Part shown: one piece after another, positions 26,379 through 36,021 of the stretch
Position numbering within the stretch: the stretch's first letter is position 1
Layout: each line of letters opens with the position of its first letter
DNA from: an uncultured Geobacteraceae bacterium
Lineage (GTDB): Bacteria; Desulfobacterota; Desulfuromonadia; Geobacterales; Pseudopelobacteraceae
Length of the DNA stretch: 64,000 nucleotides
Reading direction: 5' to 3'
Assembly (NCBI GenBank): GCA_903901875.1
Contig: CAIUSO010000132.1
Location: 1-64,000, forward strand
The notes under the pieces: generated by a model
The model's input: the letters and a program-made list of their open reading frames with translations, nothing else
What the model was told of the DNA's origin: nothing
Database searches by the model: none
Translations under genes and position numbers: made by a program

Positions 26379-29300
26379 ATGGGCACTTCTTCCATTACAT
26401 TCCCCCTCGGCCTTCGTCTTTCGGTTGTTCAGACAGTGCTGGTCGTCATCGTCATGGGTTTTTTCCTCAGCTTCATGACGAATGAGATCGTGCTTCGTTT
26501 TGAAAAACATGCGGAAGCGGAACTGACACAGCAGGGAACCTTACTGGCTGACTCCCTCGTTTCATATAACAACTCGTTGTCTGATAACGTAACCAGACTG
26601 GCGACAACATTTCAAAGCAACTTTTCCTCCCCCTTCTCCCGGGATCTGTCACACATGATCACTGCGGGAGCGCATCAGGCACCTGTTCTAAAAAGTGGTT
26701 CAACCACCCTGAACATCAATTTCCAGGCCATTGACAAGTTTACCTCCACAACACATATTGATTGCACCATTCTCGTCCGTTCAGGAGACGACTTTGTCAC
26801 CATCGCCTCGTCCCTGAAAGACACGCAGGGAAGCAGATTTACCGGTACCCTGCTGGAACAGGGGCAGGCCCGGCATAATTTGCTGAGAGGTAAAGGTTTT
26901 ACCGGTCGGACGCAGCTCTTCGGCCGGGAATACATGACCGCATACCTCCCCATAATCGACTCCGGCGGCAGGGTGATCGGAGCATCAAGTGTATCACTCG
27001 ATTTTACTGATAATCTTAAGGACCTCAAAGAGCGTATCCGAAACACCCGCATTTACCCCGCCGGGTACATCTATGTTCTCAATGCCCGACAGGGGAAAGA
27101 TGCGGGAACACTTGTTATCCATCCGGCAAAAGAGGGTCGCAATATTGCAGACTCACGGGAAAGTGATGGACGGGAATTCATCAGGGAGATCCTGGACAAA
27201 AAGAACGGCACCATTCGCTACCACTGGCTGAACAGTGAACTGGGGGAGCATCGTCCCATACAGAAGCTGGTCGCCTACCGCTACTTCAAGGAGTGGGAGT
27301 GGATTATCTGTGTCGGGGTCTCACTTGACGAATACCTGACTGAAGCCCACAGTATCCGTAATGCCATGGCACTGGCAGCTCTGTTCCTGGTTGTGATCAT
27401 GGTGTTGACGATCGTCCTCAGTGTCAGGTACTGGATCACCAAGCCGCTGGCATCGTTTACCGATCAGCTTAACGGATTGGCAAACGATAACTTTACGAGA
27501 GGCCAACGTCTCAAGACCATCCGCAACGATGAACTTTCCTTCCTGGCACGCTCGTTTAATTCCCTGCTCGACATTGTACAGGATAATGGAACAAAGTTAC
27601 TCATCCGTGAAGCCCAGATTCTCCAGATTAATGAGACCCTTGAGGAACAGATCGCCGCACGGACCGAAGAATTGATGAACAGCGAGTTGCAATTCCGTTC
27701 CTTCGTGGAAAATGCCAACGACATCCTCTTTACCCTGTCTCCGGAGGGAACCATAGAATATGCGACCCCCCTCTGGTCACAGGTTTTTGGCCATGACCTG
27801 AGTGAAGTAATCGGTCATTCATTCTTCTCGTTTCTCCACCCCGATGATGTTGCCGGTTTTACCACTTTTATCCAGATGATTTTTATGTACAAGCTCAAAC
27901 AGGGGGGAGCCGAATATCGCCTGTTATGCACCGATGGCGACTATAAATGGTACACCGCCAATGGGTCTCCGGCCGTTGATCCGGTGACCGGTGCCGACAT
28001 CCTCTTTGGCATCGGAAGAGATATCACGGAACGCAAAATGCTCGATGCCACTCTCAGGGCCAGCAAAGAATTATACCAGGCCATGATTGATGCCTTCGAC
28101 GGCCTGATGTATGTCACTTCACCGGACTACCGCGTTGAATTCATGAACCACCGACTGATTGAGAACATAGGCAGAGATGCAATCGGCGAATTTTGTTATG
28201 AAGCACTCTATGGCCTGAAAGCTCCCTGTAGCTGGTGTGTTATGGAGCAGGTACTGACCGGAGGAGCGGCCGTCTGCCGGGAAATCAAAAAAACATCGGG
28301 AGACGGCTGGGATGAGGCACATTGCTCACCACTTACCCATTCAAACGGCTCCGTATCACTACAAATGATCATCACCGATATCACCGCACGCAAGCATGCC
28401 GAAATCCAGTTGCTGGAGGCGAAACAGTTCAGCGAGCAGGTCATTTGCAGTGCCCAGGAGGGGGTGATCGTCTATGACCGCGACCTGTTATATCGTGGCT
28501 GGAACCCCTTTATGGAACGCCTAACCGGCATGACCAGCACTGAAGTCATCGGGAAGCACCCCCTGGAACTGTTCCCCTTCCTGCAGGAAACCGGCATGAT
28601 GGAACGCCTGGCAAGCGTCCTGGCCAATGGCGTCCCGACGTCTCTGGACTTCCCCTATGCCGATTCCCTCAAGAACTCCTGCGGCTGGGCATCGGACCTG
28701 AGTGCCCCCTTGCGAAACGGTGAAGGTCACATTGTGGGTATTATTGCCACCGTTCGAGATATTTCCCATCGGAAGAGGCTGGAAGAGGAACTGAATCAAA
28801 AAAACACCCAGCTCTCCCTGGCTGCCAGTTTGGCAAAGATTGTTTCCTGGACTTTCGACACCGAACAAAAGGGTTTTGTGCTCAATGATCAATTCTATGA
28901 GCTGTACGGTACCACAGCGGAACGGGAGGGGGGGTATTTCTTCCCCGCCGATACATTTATCCGTGAATTTATTCACCCCGAAGATAGTCACCTGATCGAG
29001 CAGCAGATTAACGCCGTGTTTGCCGATGGCAGTGAAATTCACTTCATTGAAACTGACCATCGCATCATCGGTCGGAACGCTGAAGTACACCATGTCATGA
29101 CCCGTATCACCATTGACCGGAATGAGTCAGGTGCCATTGTCAGTTTGTACGGTATTAATCAAGACATTACCGATCGCAAGTTGATTGAGCAGAAACTTTT
29201 CCGTGCCATGGAAACGGCCGAAGAGGCGAGCCGGGCCAAGAGCCAGTTCCTCTCCAACATGAGTCATGAGATTCGCACTCCGCTTAACGCCATCATCGGA

Positions 29301-30797
29301 TTTTCCGGTTTGATTCTGAATACCGGGTGGCTCCCCACGTATCAGGAATACATCAGAAAGATACATTCTGCCGGTCAACTGTTGTTAACAACGGTAAATG
29401 ACATACTTGATTCGTCAAAAATTGAAGCGGGCAAACTCACCTTCGAGGAGATAACATTCTCACCATCCGAGTTGATCGTCAATGTGGCAGAGCTCCTGCA
29501 AGACAAAGCTCAGGAGAAGGGTCTCACATTTCAGGTCGAACTATCACCCGCCATTGCATCTTATATAGTGGGTGACCCCCACCGATTGACCCAGGTTTTG
29601 CTGAACCTGCTTAATAATGCAATCAAATTCACCGACAGCGGAGAGATCACCCTCTCCTCCCTGCTACTGAAAGAAGAAGAGGGGCGTCAGCAGCTCAAAT
29701 TTTCCATTACCGACACCGGAATAGGACTTTCCCAGGATCAAATCGTCAAGCTGTTTGCCCCCTTTACCCAGGCCGATGAAAGCACCACCCGCCGCTACGG
29801 CGGCACCGGCCTTGGCCTGTCGATTTCCAAGCACTTGGTGAATCTGATGGGAGGGGACCTGTTGGTTGAAAGCCAGCCCGGCGAAGGGAGCACCTTTCAT
29901 TTTACGGTCTGGTTCCCCATCGGAAAGGAGAGCGACGCTACCCCGTTATACCCCTCCCTGGCACCGGTACCGGACAGCGGAACACCCCTTGATCTTTCCG
30001 CCTACCGGATTCTGCTGGTGGAAGACAACGACATCAACCAGGAACTGGCGTTGGAGCTATTGAGATGCACCGGTGCCGAACTGGTTATTGTTGATAACGG
30101 TGCCAAAGCGGTTCAGATGGTCATCAACGGCAAGGGCATTTTTGATCTTGTTTTGATGGACGTTCAAATGCCGATCATGGATGGATACGACGCAACCCGG
30201 TTGATCAGAAAAGATGGACGCTTTAACGATCTTCCCATCATCGCCTTGACCGCCCATGCCATGCAGGAAGAGCGGCAGAAGCTGCTTCAGGCAGGTATGA
30301 ATGCCCATATTGCAAAACCGATTAACGCGAAAATAATGATGGAAACCATCGGGCTTTTCCTTGGTAACGTACACAAGCAATCGGCACTCCCTGCCGGTAC
30401 CCCGTTGAGATTGATCGCTCCTCCCGACGACAAAGCCGACGATGACCGGTTAGACAGGGCAAGCGCACTGGATCGACTGGATGGAAATATAAAAATGTAC
30501 CACTGGCTGTTGCGCTCTTTTATTGAAAAAAATGAGTCGGCCCTTTTGGAAATTGAAGAGGCGTTACAAGCGAATGATACCACACGAGCTATTCGTGCCG
30601 CCCATACGATGAAAAGCAGTGCTGCCACCATCGGTGCCGACAGACTGGCTCAGCAGGCCCGAACTCTCGAACGGTCCATTGAAGAACAGACAGCGCAGGA
30701 CCTGCTCTGGGAAGAATACCGGCTGTTTGTCACGGAAATGGAACTGGTCATTCCCCTTCTTCAGAGTGAAGTACAGGCGCAACAAACGGAAGGGTAA
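26379..30797 (+). CDS. Large hybrid kinase: dCACHE, HAMP, four PAS, HisKA, HATPase, REC, HPt
   Basis: A 1472-residue sensor. Membrane helices at about 9-31 and 329-352 flank a periplasmic double-CACHE domain; HAMP 353-405. Four PAS domains follow (about 438-555, 565-670, 683-800, 811-930), the second with a short cysteine pair (KAPCSWC) typical of some PAS4 domains. Phospho-acceptors: H963 ([12 protein letters not shown]), D1261 ([13 protein letters not shown]) and H1409 ([10 protein letters not shown]). ATPase boxes include [15 protein letters not shown] and GGTGLGLS. It starts five bases after the CheY-like gene. The kinase-to-HPt half is a close paralogue of the divergent gene ending at 22085. 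Confidence 0.9.
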   Translation: MGTSSITFPLGLRLSVVQTVLVVIVMGFFLSFMTNEIVLRFEKHAEAELTQQGTLLADSLVSYNNSLSDNVTRLATTFQSNFSSPFSRDLSHMITAGAHQAPVLKSGSTTLNINFQAIDKFTSTTHIDCTILVRSGDDFVTIASSLKDTQGSRFTGTLLEQGQARHNLLRGKGFTGRTQLFGREYMTAYLPIIDSGGRVIGASSVSLDFTDNLKDLKERIRNTRIYPAGYIYVLNARQGKDAGTLVIHPAKEGRNIADSRESDGREFIREILDKKNGTIRYHWLNSELGEHRPIQKLVAYRYFKEWEWIICVGVSLDEYLTEAHSIRNAMALAALFLVVIMVLTIVLSVRYWITKPLASFTDQLNGLANDNFTRGQRLKTIRNDELSFLARSFNSLLDIVQDNGTKLLIREAQILQINETLEEQIAARTEELMNSELQFRSFVENANDILFTLSPEGTIEYATPLWSQVFGHDLSEVIGHSFFSFLHPDDVAGFTTFIQMIFMYKLKQGGAEYRLLCTDGDYKWYTANGSPAVDPVTGADILFGIGRDITERKMLDATLRASKELYQAMIDAFDGLMYVTSPDYRVEFMNHRLIENIGRDAIGEFCYEALYGLKAPCSWCVMEQVLTGGAAVCREIKKTSGDGWDEAHCSPLTHSNGSVSLQMIITDITARKHAEIQLLEAKQFSEQVICSAQEGVIVYDRDLLYRGWNPFMERLTGMTSTEVIGKHPLELFPFLQETGMMERLASVLANGVPTSLDFPYADSLKNSCGWASDLSAPLRNGEGHIVGIIATVRDISHRKRLEEELNQKNTQLSLAASLAKIVSWTFDTEQKGFVLNDQFYELYGTTAEREGGYFFPADTFIREFIHPEDSHLIEQQINAVFADGSEIHFIETDHRIIGRNAEVHHVMTRITIDRNESGAIVSLYGINQDITDRKLIEQKLFRAMETAEEASRAKSQFLSNMSHEIRTPLNAIIGFSGLILNTGWLPTYQEYIRKIHSAGQLLLTTVNDILDSSKIEAGKLTFEEITFSPSELIVNVAELLQDKAQEKGLTFQVELSPAIASYIVGDPHRLTQVLLNLLNNAIKFTDSGEITLSSLLLKEEEGRQQLKFSITDTGIGLSQDQIVKLFAPFTQADESTTRRYGGTGLGLSISKHLVNLMGGDLLVESQPGEGSTFHFTVWFPIGKESDATPLYPSLAPVPDSGTPLDLSAYRILLVEDNDINQELALELLRCTGAELVIVDNGAKAVQMVINGKGIFDLVLMDVQMPIMDGYDATRLIRKDGRFNDLPIIALTAHAMQEERQKLLQAGMNAHIAKPINAKIMMETIGLFLGNVHKQSALPAGTPLRLIAPPDDKADDDRLDRASALDRLDGNIKMYHWLLRSFIEKNESALLEIEEALQANDTTRAIRAAHTMKSSAATIGADRLAQQARTLERSIEEQTAQDLLWEEYRLFVTEMELVIPLLQSEVQAQQTEG

Positions 30798-30893
30798 CGG
30801 AAGAACCGGTTTTTTTTAATAGGTGTTTTTGCTCAATTAGCGTATTTCCATCTCCCCCGGCATGATCAACTGGGGCTGTTTTTTGCATAACCG

Positions 30894-32963
30894 GTGCCTC
30901 CCATGGTCGTGAAAGATACCATTACAAAATTAGGCAGAGATGTGCAACCGGCGGTAACACCGCTCAGCCGACGCGTTACGGTAATAATGATCTGCGTCTT
31001 CGGCTTGGCAATGACCGGCACTCTTTTCGCCATCATCTGGCGCACCTCGGTGGCTGAATACCGGCACAGTTTTAGCTCCGATGCTGCTATCCTCAGCAAT
31101 GCTGCAACCAACGGTCTTGGTACCTGTTTACACGATCTGGAAGCGGTACAACGGTATCTGGCGGTCTCTGACCATGTTGACCAACGATCCTTCCAGCTAT
31201 TTGTCAAGCCGATGCTGGAACGGAACGGCATGCAAGCGGTTGCATGGATGCCGGCAGAGACGACTCCCCGTCCACCCCATGGCCAAACGACTCCTCCCCC
31301 CACTCTCTCGGTTCTCTTTGCAGAACCACACCAGGGAGATAACAATCTTTTTAGACTGGACCTGACCACTGACCGTCAGCAATTTGATCGAATCACTGCG
31401 GCAATCCGGAGAGGCTTTCCCCAGGCCGATTTTCTCCGACTTCCGTCACATCAGCTCTGTTTCCAGATTATCGTTCCGGTGTATGACGTTGGGGGGACTT
31501 TCCGTGGTGTGGTCGTGGGACAAGCTGCTGTCACTGAATTTCTTTCCAGCGTTCGTTCCCATACCCGAAATAGTGTTCTTGACGCTGAACTCAATGACCT
31601 TGTCCTGTCAAGAAAAGAACATGTTGCGTCACAACAGGTAAGACCGAGCACTCAGACTGCCCAAACCATTTCCACCCACTCGCTGCTTTTTCCGGTGCTG
31701 GAGCAGAACCGGCCCATTGAATTTGCCGGTCGAAGCTGGAATCTGCACCTGACGGCAACCCCGGAGTATCTGGTCAATACCGCCTCCATTCGAAGCATTG
31801 TCATCCCCCCCATTGGTATTCTGTTGACTATTGCATTTTCGGTCATGTGCATCACATTACAGGCACGGCGAGAACTTTTTGCCCGTAAAGCATTTGAAAC
31901 CGGTACCCACCGGGCGACTGCTGAGGGCAACAGAGAACAGTATCAGGTGGAACTGTCACATGCCCAGGAAGCCCTTCAACAGGCAAATACACTGCTCGCA
32001 CAGGAACAGCAGGAACGTAAGAATATTCAGGAAGAATTGTTGATAAAACAGATTCAGCTCCAGTCGATGAATGAGAACCTTGAGCAGTGGATTGCAACAG
32101 AATTTGAGATTAACCGGGCCAAGGATGCCATTCTACTTCAGCAGGACAAACTTGCCTCCATCGGCCAACTGGCCGCAGGGGTAGCCCACGAAGTCAACAA
32201 CCCTATCGGCTTCATCATGAGTAATCTCAATACATTTCGCAGCTATTCCCAAACCATCATATCCTACGTTCAAGCCGCCGATGAAGCGGTTTCCCATTCC
32301 TGTTCTCCAGAAAGCATCAATCGTCTTGGTGAGTTGCGGGAGAGCATGAGCGTACCCTATGTACTGGAAGATATGCCGGAACTCATCCTCGAATCACTGG
32401 ACGGAGCCGAGCGGGTAAAGCAGATTGTCATGGATTTAATGGCGTTTGCCCGTCCGGGTAACACCGGTGTCATGGACACGGATATCAATAAATGTATCCA
32501 GAGTACGGTTAATATTGTCCATAACGAGATCAAGTACGTGGCAGATCTGGTCCTTGAATTGGGAGATATACCGCTGATTTCCTGCAATCCACAGCAGATA
32601 AATCAGGTTATTGCCAATCTTCTGGTCAATGCCGCCCACTCAATAACCGGTTTTGGAAAGATCACCGTTACCTCCCGATATGAATACGAATCGGTGATTA
32701 TAACGGTTGGGGACACCGGATGTGGCATTTCTCAGGAAATAATTTCAAAAATATTTGATCCGTTTTTCACGACCAAGGATGTGGGAAAAGGGACCGGGCT
32801 CGGTCTCAGCATCTGCTTTGATATTATCAAGAAACATGGTGGTATCATCTCTCTGGAAAGTACTCCCGGCTCAGGCACAACATTTACAATTACTCTACCG
32901 GCAAAAAGTTATCACGATACGGGAGAAGAAAATGCCCCAGAAACCAAGGCTACTGGTAGTTGA
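30894..32963 (+). CDS. Membrane histidine kinase with CHASE-like sensor, HisKA, HATPase
   Basis: A 689-residue kinase. Helices at about 29-50 and 301-322 enclose a periplasmic region resembling CHASE (LEAVQRYLAV..., VAWMPAE..., FQIIVPVYDVGGTFRGVVVG). A long glutamine/glutamate-rich coiled coil (about 340-420) replaces PAS domains and leads to SIGQLAAGVAHEVNNPIGFI with H432. ATPase boxes: NLLVNAAHS, DTGCGI, GKGTGLGLS. No receiver is fused; the response regulator gene overlaps its 3' end by 32 bases. The start is uncertain: GTG 30894, ATG 30903 and GTG 30909 all lack a clear ribosome site. The catalytic half is a paralogue of the kinase at 2130-5006. Confidence 0.85.
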   Translation: MPPMVVKDTITKLGRDVQPAVTPLSRRVTVIMICVFGLAMTGTLFAIIWRTSVAEYRHSFSSDAAILSNAATNGLGTCLHDLEAVQRYLAVSDHVDQRSFQLFVKPMLERNGMQAVAWMPAETTPRPPHGQTTPPPTLSVLFAEPHQGDNNLFRLDLTTDRQQFDRITAAIRRGFPQADFLRLPSHQLCFQIIVPVYDVGGTFRGVVVGQAAVTEFLSSVRSHTRNSVLDAELNDLVLSRKEHVASQQVRPSTQTAQTISTHSLLFPVLEQNRPIEFAGRSWNLHLTATPEYLVNTASIRSIVIPPIGILLTIAFSVMCITLQARRELFARKAFETGTHRATAEGNREQYQVELSHAQEALQQANTLLAQEQQERKNIQEELLIKQIQLQSMNENLEQWIATEFEINRAKDAILLQQDKLASIGQLAAGVAHEVNNPIGFIMSNLNTFRSYSQTIISYVQAADEAVSHSCSPESINRLGELRESMSVPYVLEDMPELILESLDGAERVKQIVMDLMAFARPGNTGVMDTDINKCIQSTVNIVHNEIKYVADLVLELGDIPLISCNPQQINQVIANLLVNAAHSITGFGKITVTSRYEYESVIITVGDTGCGISQEIISKIFDPFFTTKDVGKGTGLGLSICFDIIKKHGGIISLESTPGSGTTFTITLPAKSYHDTGEENAPETKATGS

Positions 32964-33678
32964 TGACGAGCAGAACATACTCAATTCACTCCAGCGTTTT
33001 TTCAAGTTCAAAGGTTACGAGGTTGTCACCTGTTTATCAGGTGAAAAAGCATTGGAGGTACTTGGCCAGAGTCCTCCCTTCAGTGTGATCATATCTGATT
33101 ATCGGATGCCCGGAATGAACGGAGTTGATTTTCTGAAATCAGCCCGTAACCTCTGCCCCCATACGGTGCGCATTGTCCTGTCCGGATTTGCTGATCTGGT
33201 TGCCATCATTTCCGCCGTTAATGAGGGGAGCATTTTCAAGTTCATCGCCAAGCCGTGGAATGATGAAGAGCTTCACACCACGATTCAGGATGCCGTTGAA
33301 TACTATAATGCCAAGATAGCACGTCAGGACGCTCTCTCGTCAATGGAAACCAACCATCTGCAACAGTCCCCTGATTTTCAGCTTTACAAATCGTTATTCG
33401 AGGGAATGCCGGTCGGCTTCGTCGGCATCAACAGCAACAATAACATTCGCATCTTCAATGAGTATGCCGGCAAAGCCCTGAATATCTCAAACTCCGTCAT
33501 CGGGGCAAGTGCCTCCACGGCACTCCCCCCGGAACTGTTTGACCAACTCAAAAGGCCGGGCTCAGAGGTCAACGTTCACACGTTTCATTTTACCTTCAAC
33601 AACAGAGGGATTACCTGCCTGGAACAATATGTTCCCGATTATGATCTCACCGGACTCACGTTGATTGTCGACCAGTAA
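32932..33678 (+). CDS. Response regulator, REC plus PAS-like domain
   Basis: A 248-residue regulator whose ATG at 32932 has GGGAG upstream and lies inside the end of the kinase gene (32-base overlap), implying coupled translation. The receiver has DDE at 11-13, D56 (VIISDYRMPGMNG), VLSGFAD and FIAKPW; residues about 150-248 are PAS-like (FEGMPVGFVGINSNNNIRIF). It shares architecture, receiver subtype (SAVNEGSIFKFIAKPW) and operon position with the regulator at 1298-2098. There is no DNA-binding or enzymatic output. A longer in-frame ORF from 32755 is inside the kinase and is not the start. Confidence 0.87.
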   Translation: MPQKPRLLVVDDEQNILNSLQRFFKFKGYEVVTCLSGEKALEVLGQSPPFSVIISDYRMPGMNGVDFLKSARNLCPHTVRIVLSGFADLVAIISAVNEGSIFKFIAKPWNDEELHTTIQDAVEYYNAKIARQDALSSMETNHLQQSPDFQLYKSLFEGMPVGFVGINSNNNIRIFNEYAGKALNISNSVIGASASTALPPELFDQLKRPGSEVNVHTFHFTFNNRGITCLEQYVPDYDLTGLTLIVDQ

Positions 33679-33701
33679 GACGGGAAAGCCCCGAGGCAGC
33701 T

Positions 33702-35999
33702 ATGGATATCAGAACAGCGACCAGAAAAAAGAGAATCAACGACATCAGTGCCTTAATGATCGTCGGCTGGACTTTTGTTGTGTTGATCTCCCTGGCACTT
33801 TATCAGGATCAGGCGGAGCAATCCCTGACAATCAACAGCGTTGCCATCGCCCGGGCACTCTATTCAAAAGAAGTAGCATTCCGTAAATGGGCGGCAGCCT
33901 ATGGCACATTGGCCCCCGGCCATAACCGTACCAGCACCGCCATTCCCTTGACGAGCAGCCTGATTCCCCCCTCTGAAAATCCCTCTGTCCAACTGAATCC
34001 GGCAGTAGTACACCGACAGATATTCGAATTGACCAAAGATGACAAAGACGCCCCGCAGAGTCATTTAACGAGTCTGAATCCGCTTCGCCCTGAAAACAGG
34101 CCCGATGAGTGGGAGCGCAGCGCACTTACGTCATTGGGAAACGGAGCAACCGAGGTAAGCGAGCTGTTTAAAGATACCGAACCACCGACTGTCCGCTTCA
34201 TAAAACCATTGCTGACAGAGCAGTCCTGCCTGGATTGCCACGAAAAGCAGGGAAACAAGGAGGGGGATATCCGTGGCGGTATTTCTATCACGGTGCCGAT
34301 CTCGCCGCTTATGGAAAAAATGGACCGTGACACCTGTAACCAGTATGGATTTCATTTTATTGCCTGGCTTCTTGGCGCAGTTGGTCTGATTGCGGCACAC
34401 CGCTACATAAATGGTACCCAACGGGGAGTTGAGGTAATTTCCCAATTGGTTGGGGCAACGGCCCAGGGGATCTATGGCATTGACCGCAATGGTCTCTGCA
34501 CATTTATCAACAGGGCCGGACTGGAGATTCTCGGTTACACGTTAGCGGATTGTCTTGGCAAGAATATGCATCACCTTGTTCACCACAGTCATGGCGATGG
34601 TTCTCCCTATCGTCAGGAAACGTGTCCCATTTTTCGGGCAAAAGACCATGGAGAGGGGTGTCACGTCAGTGATGAGGTTTTCTGGAGAAGCGACGGAACC
34701 TCTTTCCCGGTGGAATACTCATCATGTCCCATCAGTGTGGACGGAAGCATTTACGGGGCGGCAATCAGCTTTTCGGACATATCGGAGCGGGTACGCTCCC
34801 TGAATGAGCTGCAGACGGCAAAGGAGCAGGCGGAACTTTCCCGTGAACGTGCCGAAGCGGCCACCCAGACCAAAAGCGATTTTCTTGAAAATATGAGTCA
34901 CGAATTTCGTACTCCCTTAAACGGAATATCCGGAATGGTCGAGCTCCTCAAAATGACCGAACTGACAGCAGAGCAACTCAAATATCTTAATTCGCTTGAT
35001 AAATCAGGCGATGACCTTACAACCCTCATCAATAATGTGCTCGATCTTTCAAATATTGATGCCGGACATATCTCGCTCAAGCTCACCCGGTTCAACCTGA
35101 AATCATGTATTGACGATGTGATCCAGAGTCAAATGCCATTTATTACTTCAAAACAGCTTACTATTGGAGTAGATTACTCCAATGATATTCCCTTTGGAAT
35201 TGTGGGAGACAAATTTCGCTTCAAGCAGATTTTCCTCAATCTGCTGGGAAATGCCATCAAGTTTACCGTCAAAGGCGGTATGTCAATTGCTGTTTCGGTG
35301 ATTAAGTACAATGATCCGTTTGTTGTGGTGCAGATAGTGGTGCGGGATACCGGTATCGGCATAGCGCACGAATCGCTGGAGCATATTTTTGAAACCTTCA
35401 GCCAGGTCGAACGTTCCGCAACCCGACAATTTGGCGGCACCGGACTTGGCTTGGCTTTAGCCAAGCGATTGATCCGTATCATGGACGGTACCATTACCGT
35501 AGAAAGTGAGCCGGGTACGGGAAGCTGCTTCACCGTGAGAGTTCCTTTCATCAGCATCAGCAAGGCTATGGTTGAAGAGGAGGAAGACTCCTTACGGCGA
35601 TTAACATCAGAATTTACCAGTAAGCGGGTTCTCGTCGTCGAGGACAATCATATTAACCTTATAGCAGTCACGACCATACTCCGTAAAAACGGCTATATTG
35701 TGGACACTGCATCCAACGGAGTTGAGTGCCTTTCCGTTTTGGAGCACGCCACGTTTGATATCGTCATCATGGATATCCAGATGCCGATAATGAACGGTGA
35801 AGACGCATTGAGGGCCATCAGGAACAAAGAACAGGGCAGCCGCACACATACTCCGGTGCTTGCCCTCACCGCCTATGCACAACCAGGTGACAAGGAACGG
35901 TTACTGGCTCTCGGCTTTGACGGATACATTTCAAAGCCGGTCAAATCGGTGGGGCTGATTGCCGAGATCCATCGCATACTGATATTAGAAGGAAAATAA
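33702..35999 (+). CDS. Hybrid kinase with periplasmic c-type haem domain
   Basis: A 765-residue protein. Helices at about 16-36 and 216-234 bound a periplasmic domain of the Tll0287/DUF3365 type (SLTINSVAIARALY..., RFIKPLLTEQSCLDCH, GDIRGGISITVPI). CLDCH (C176, C179, H180) is a canonical CXXCH haem c attachment site, so the sensor may report redox state or bind a diatomic gas. PAS (about 246-365), HisKA with H400 (NMSHEFRTPLNG), HATPase (NLLGNAIKF, DTGIGI, GGTGLGLA) and a receiver with D691 (IVIMDIQMPIMNG) follow. No HPt is fused; one from a neighbour would be needed. The gene lies 23 bases after the regulator gene. Confidence 0.88.
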   Translation: MDIRTATRKKRINDISALMIVGWTFVVLISLALYQDQAEQSLTINSVAIARALYSKEVAFRKWAAAYGTLAPGHNRTSTAIPLTSSLIPPSENPSVQLNPAVVHRQIFELTKDDKDAPQSHLTSLNPLRPENRPDEWERSALTSLGNGATEVSELFKDTEPPTVRFIKPLLTEQSCLDCHEKQGNKEGDIRGGISITVPISPLMEKMDRDTCNQYGFHFIAWLLGAVGLIAAHRYINGTQRGVEVISQLVGATAQGIYGIDRNGLCTFINRAGLEILGYTLADCLGKNMHHLVHHSHGDGSPYRQETCPIFRAKDHGEGCHVSDEVFWRSDGTSFPVEYSSCPISVDGSIYGAAISFSDISERVRSLNELQTAKEQAELSRERAEAATQTKSDFLENMSHEFRTPLNGISGMVELLKMTELTAEQLKYLNSLDKSGDDLTTLINNVLDLSNIDAGHISLKLTRFNLKSCIDDVIQSQMPFITSKQLTIGVDYSNDIPFGIVGDKFRFKQIFLNLLGNAIKFTVKGGMSIAVSVIKYNDPFVVVQIVVRDTGIGIAHESLEHIFETFSQVERSATRQFGGTGLGLALAKRLIRIMDGTITVESEPGTGSCFTVRVPFISISKAMVEEEEDSLRRLTSEFTSKRVLVVEDNHINLIAVTTILRKNGYIVDTASNGVECLSVLEHATFDIVIMDIQMPIMNGEDALRAIRNKEQGSRTHTPVLALTAYAQPGDKERLLALGFDGYISKPVKSVGLIAEIHRILILEGK

Positions 36000-36021
36000 C
36001 AGCCAGGGAGTTCACCAGGGA

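Noticed and set aside
32755-32931. N-terminal extension of the second REC-PAS regulator
   Set aside because: It lies in the kinase ATPase-domain coding sequence; the ATG at 32932 has its own GGGAG site and begins at the receiver fold.
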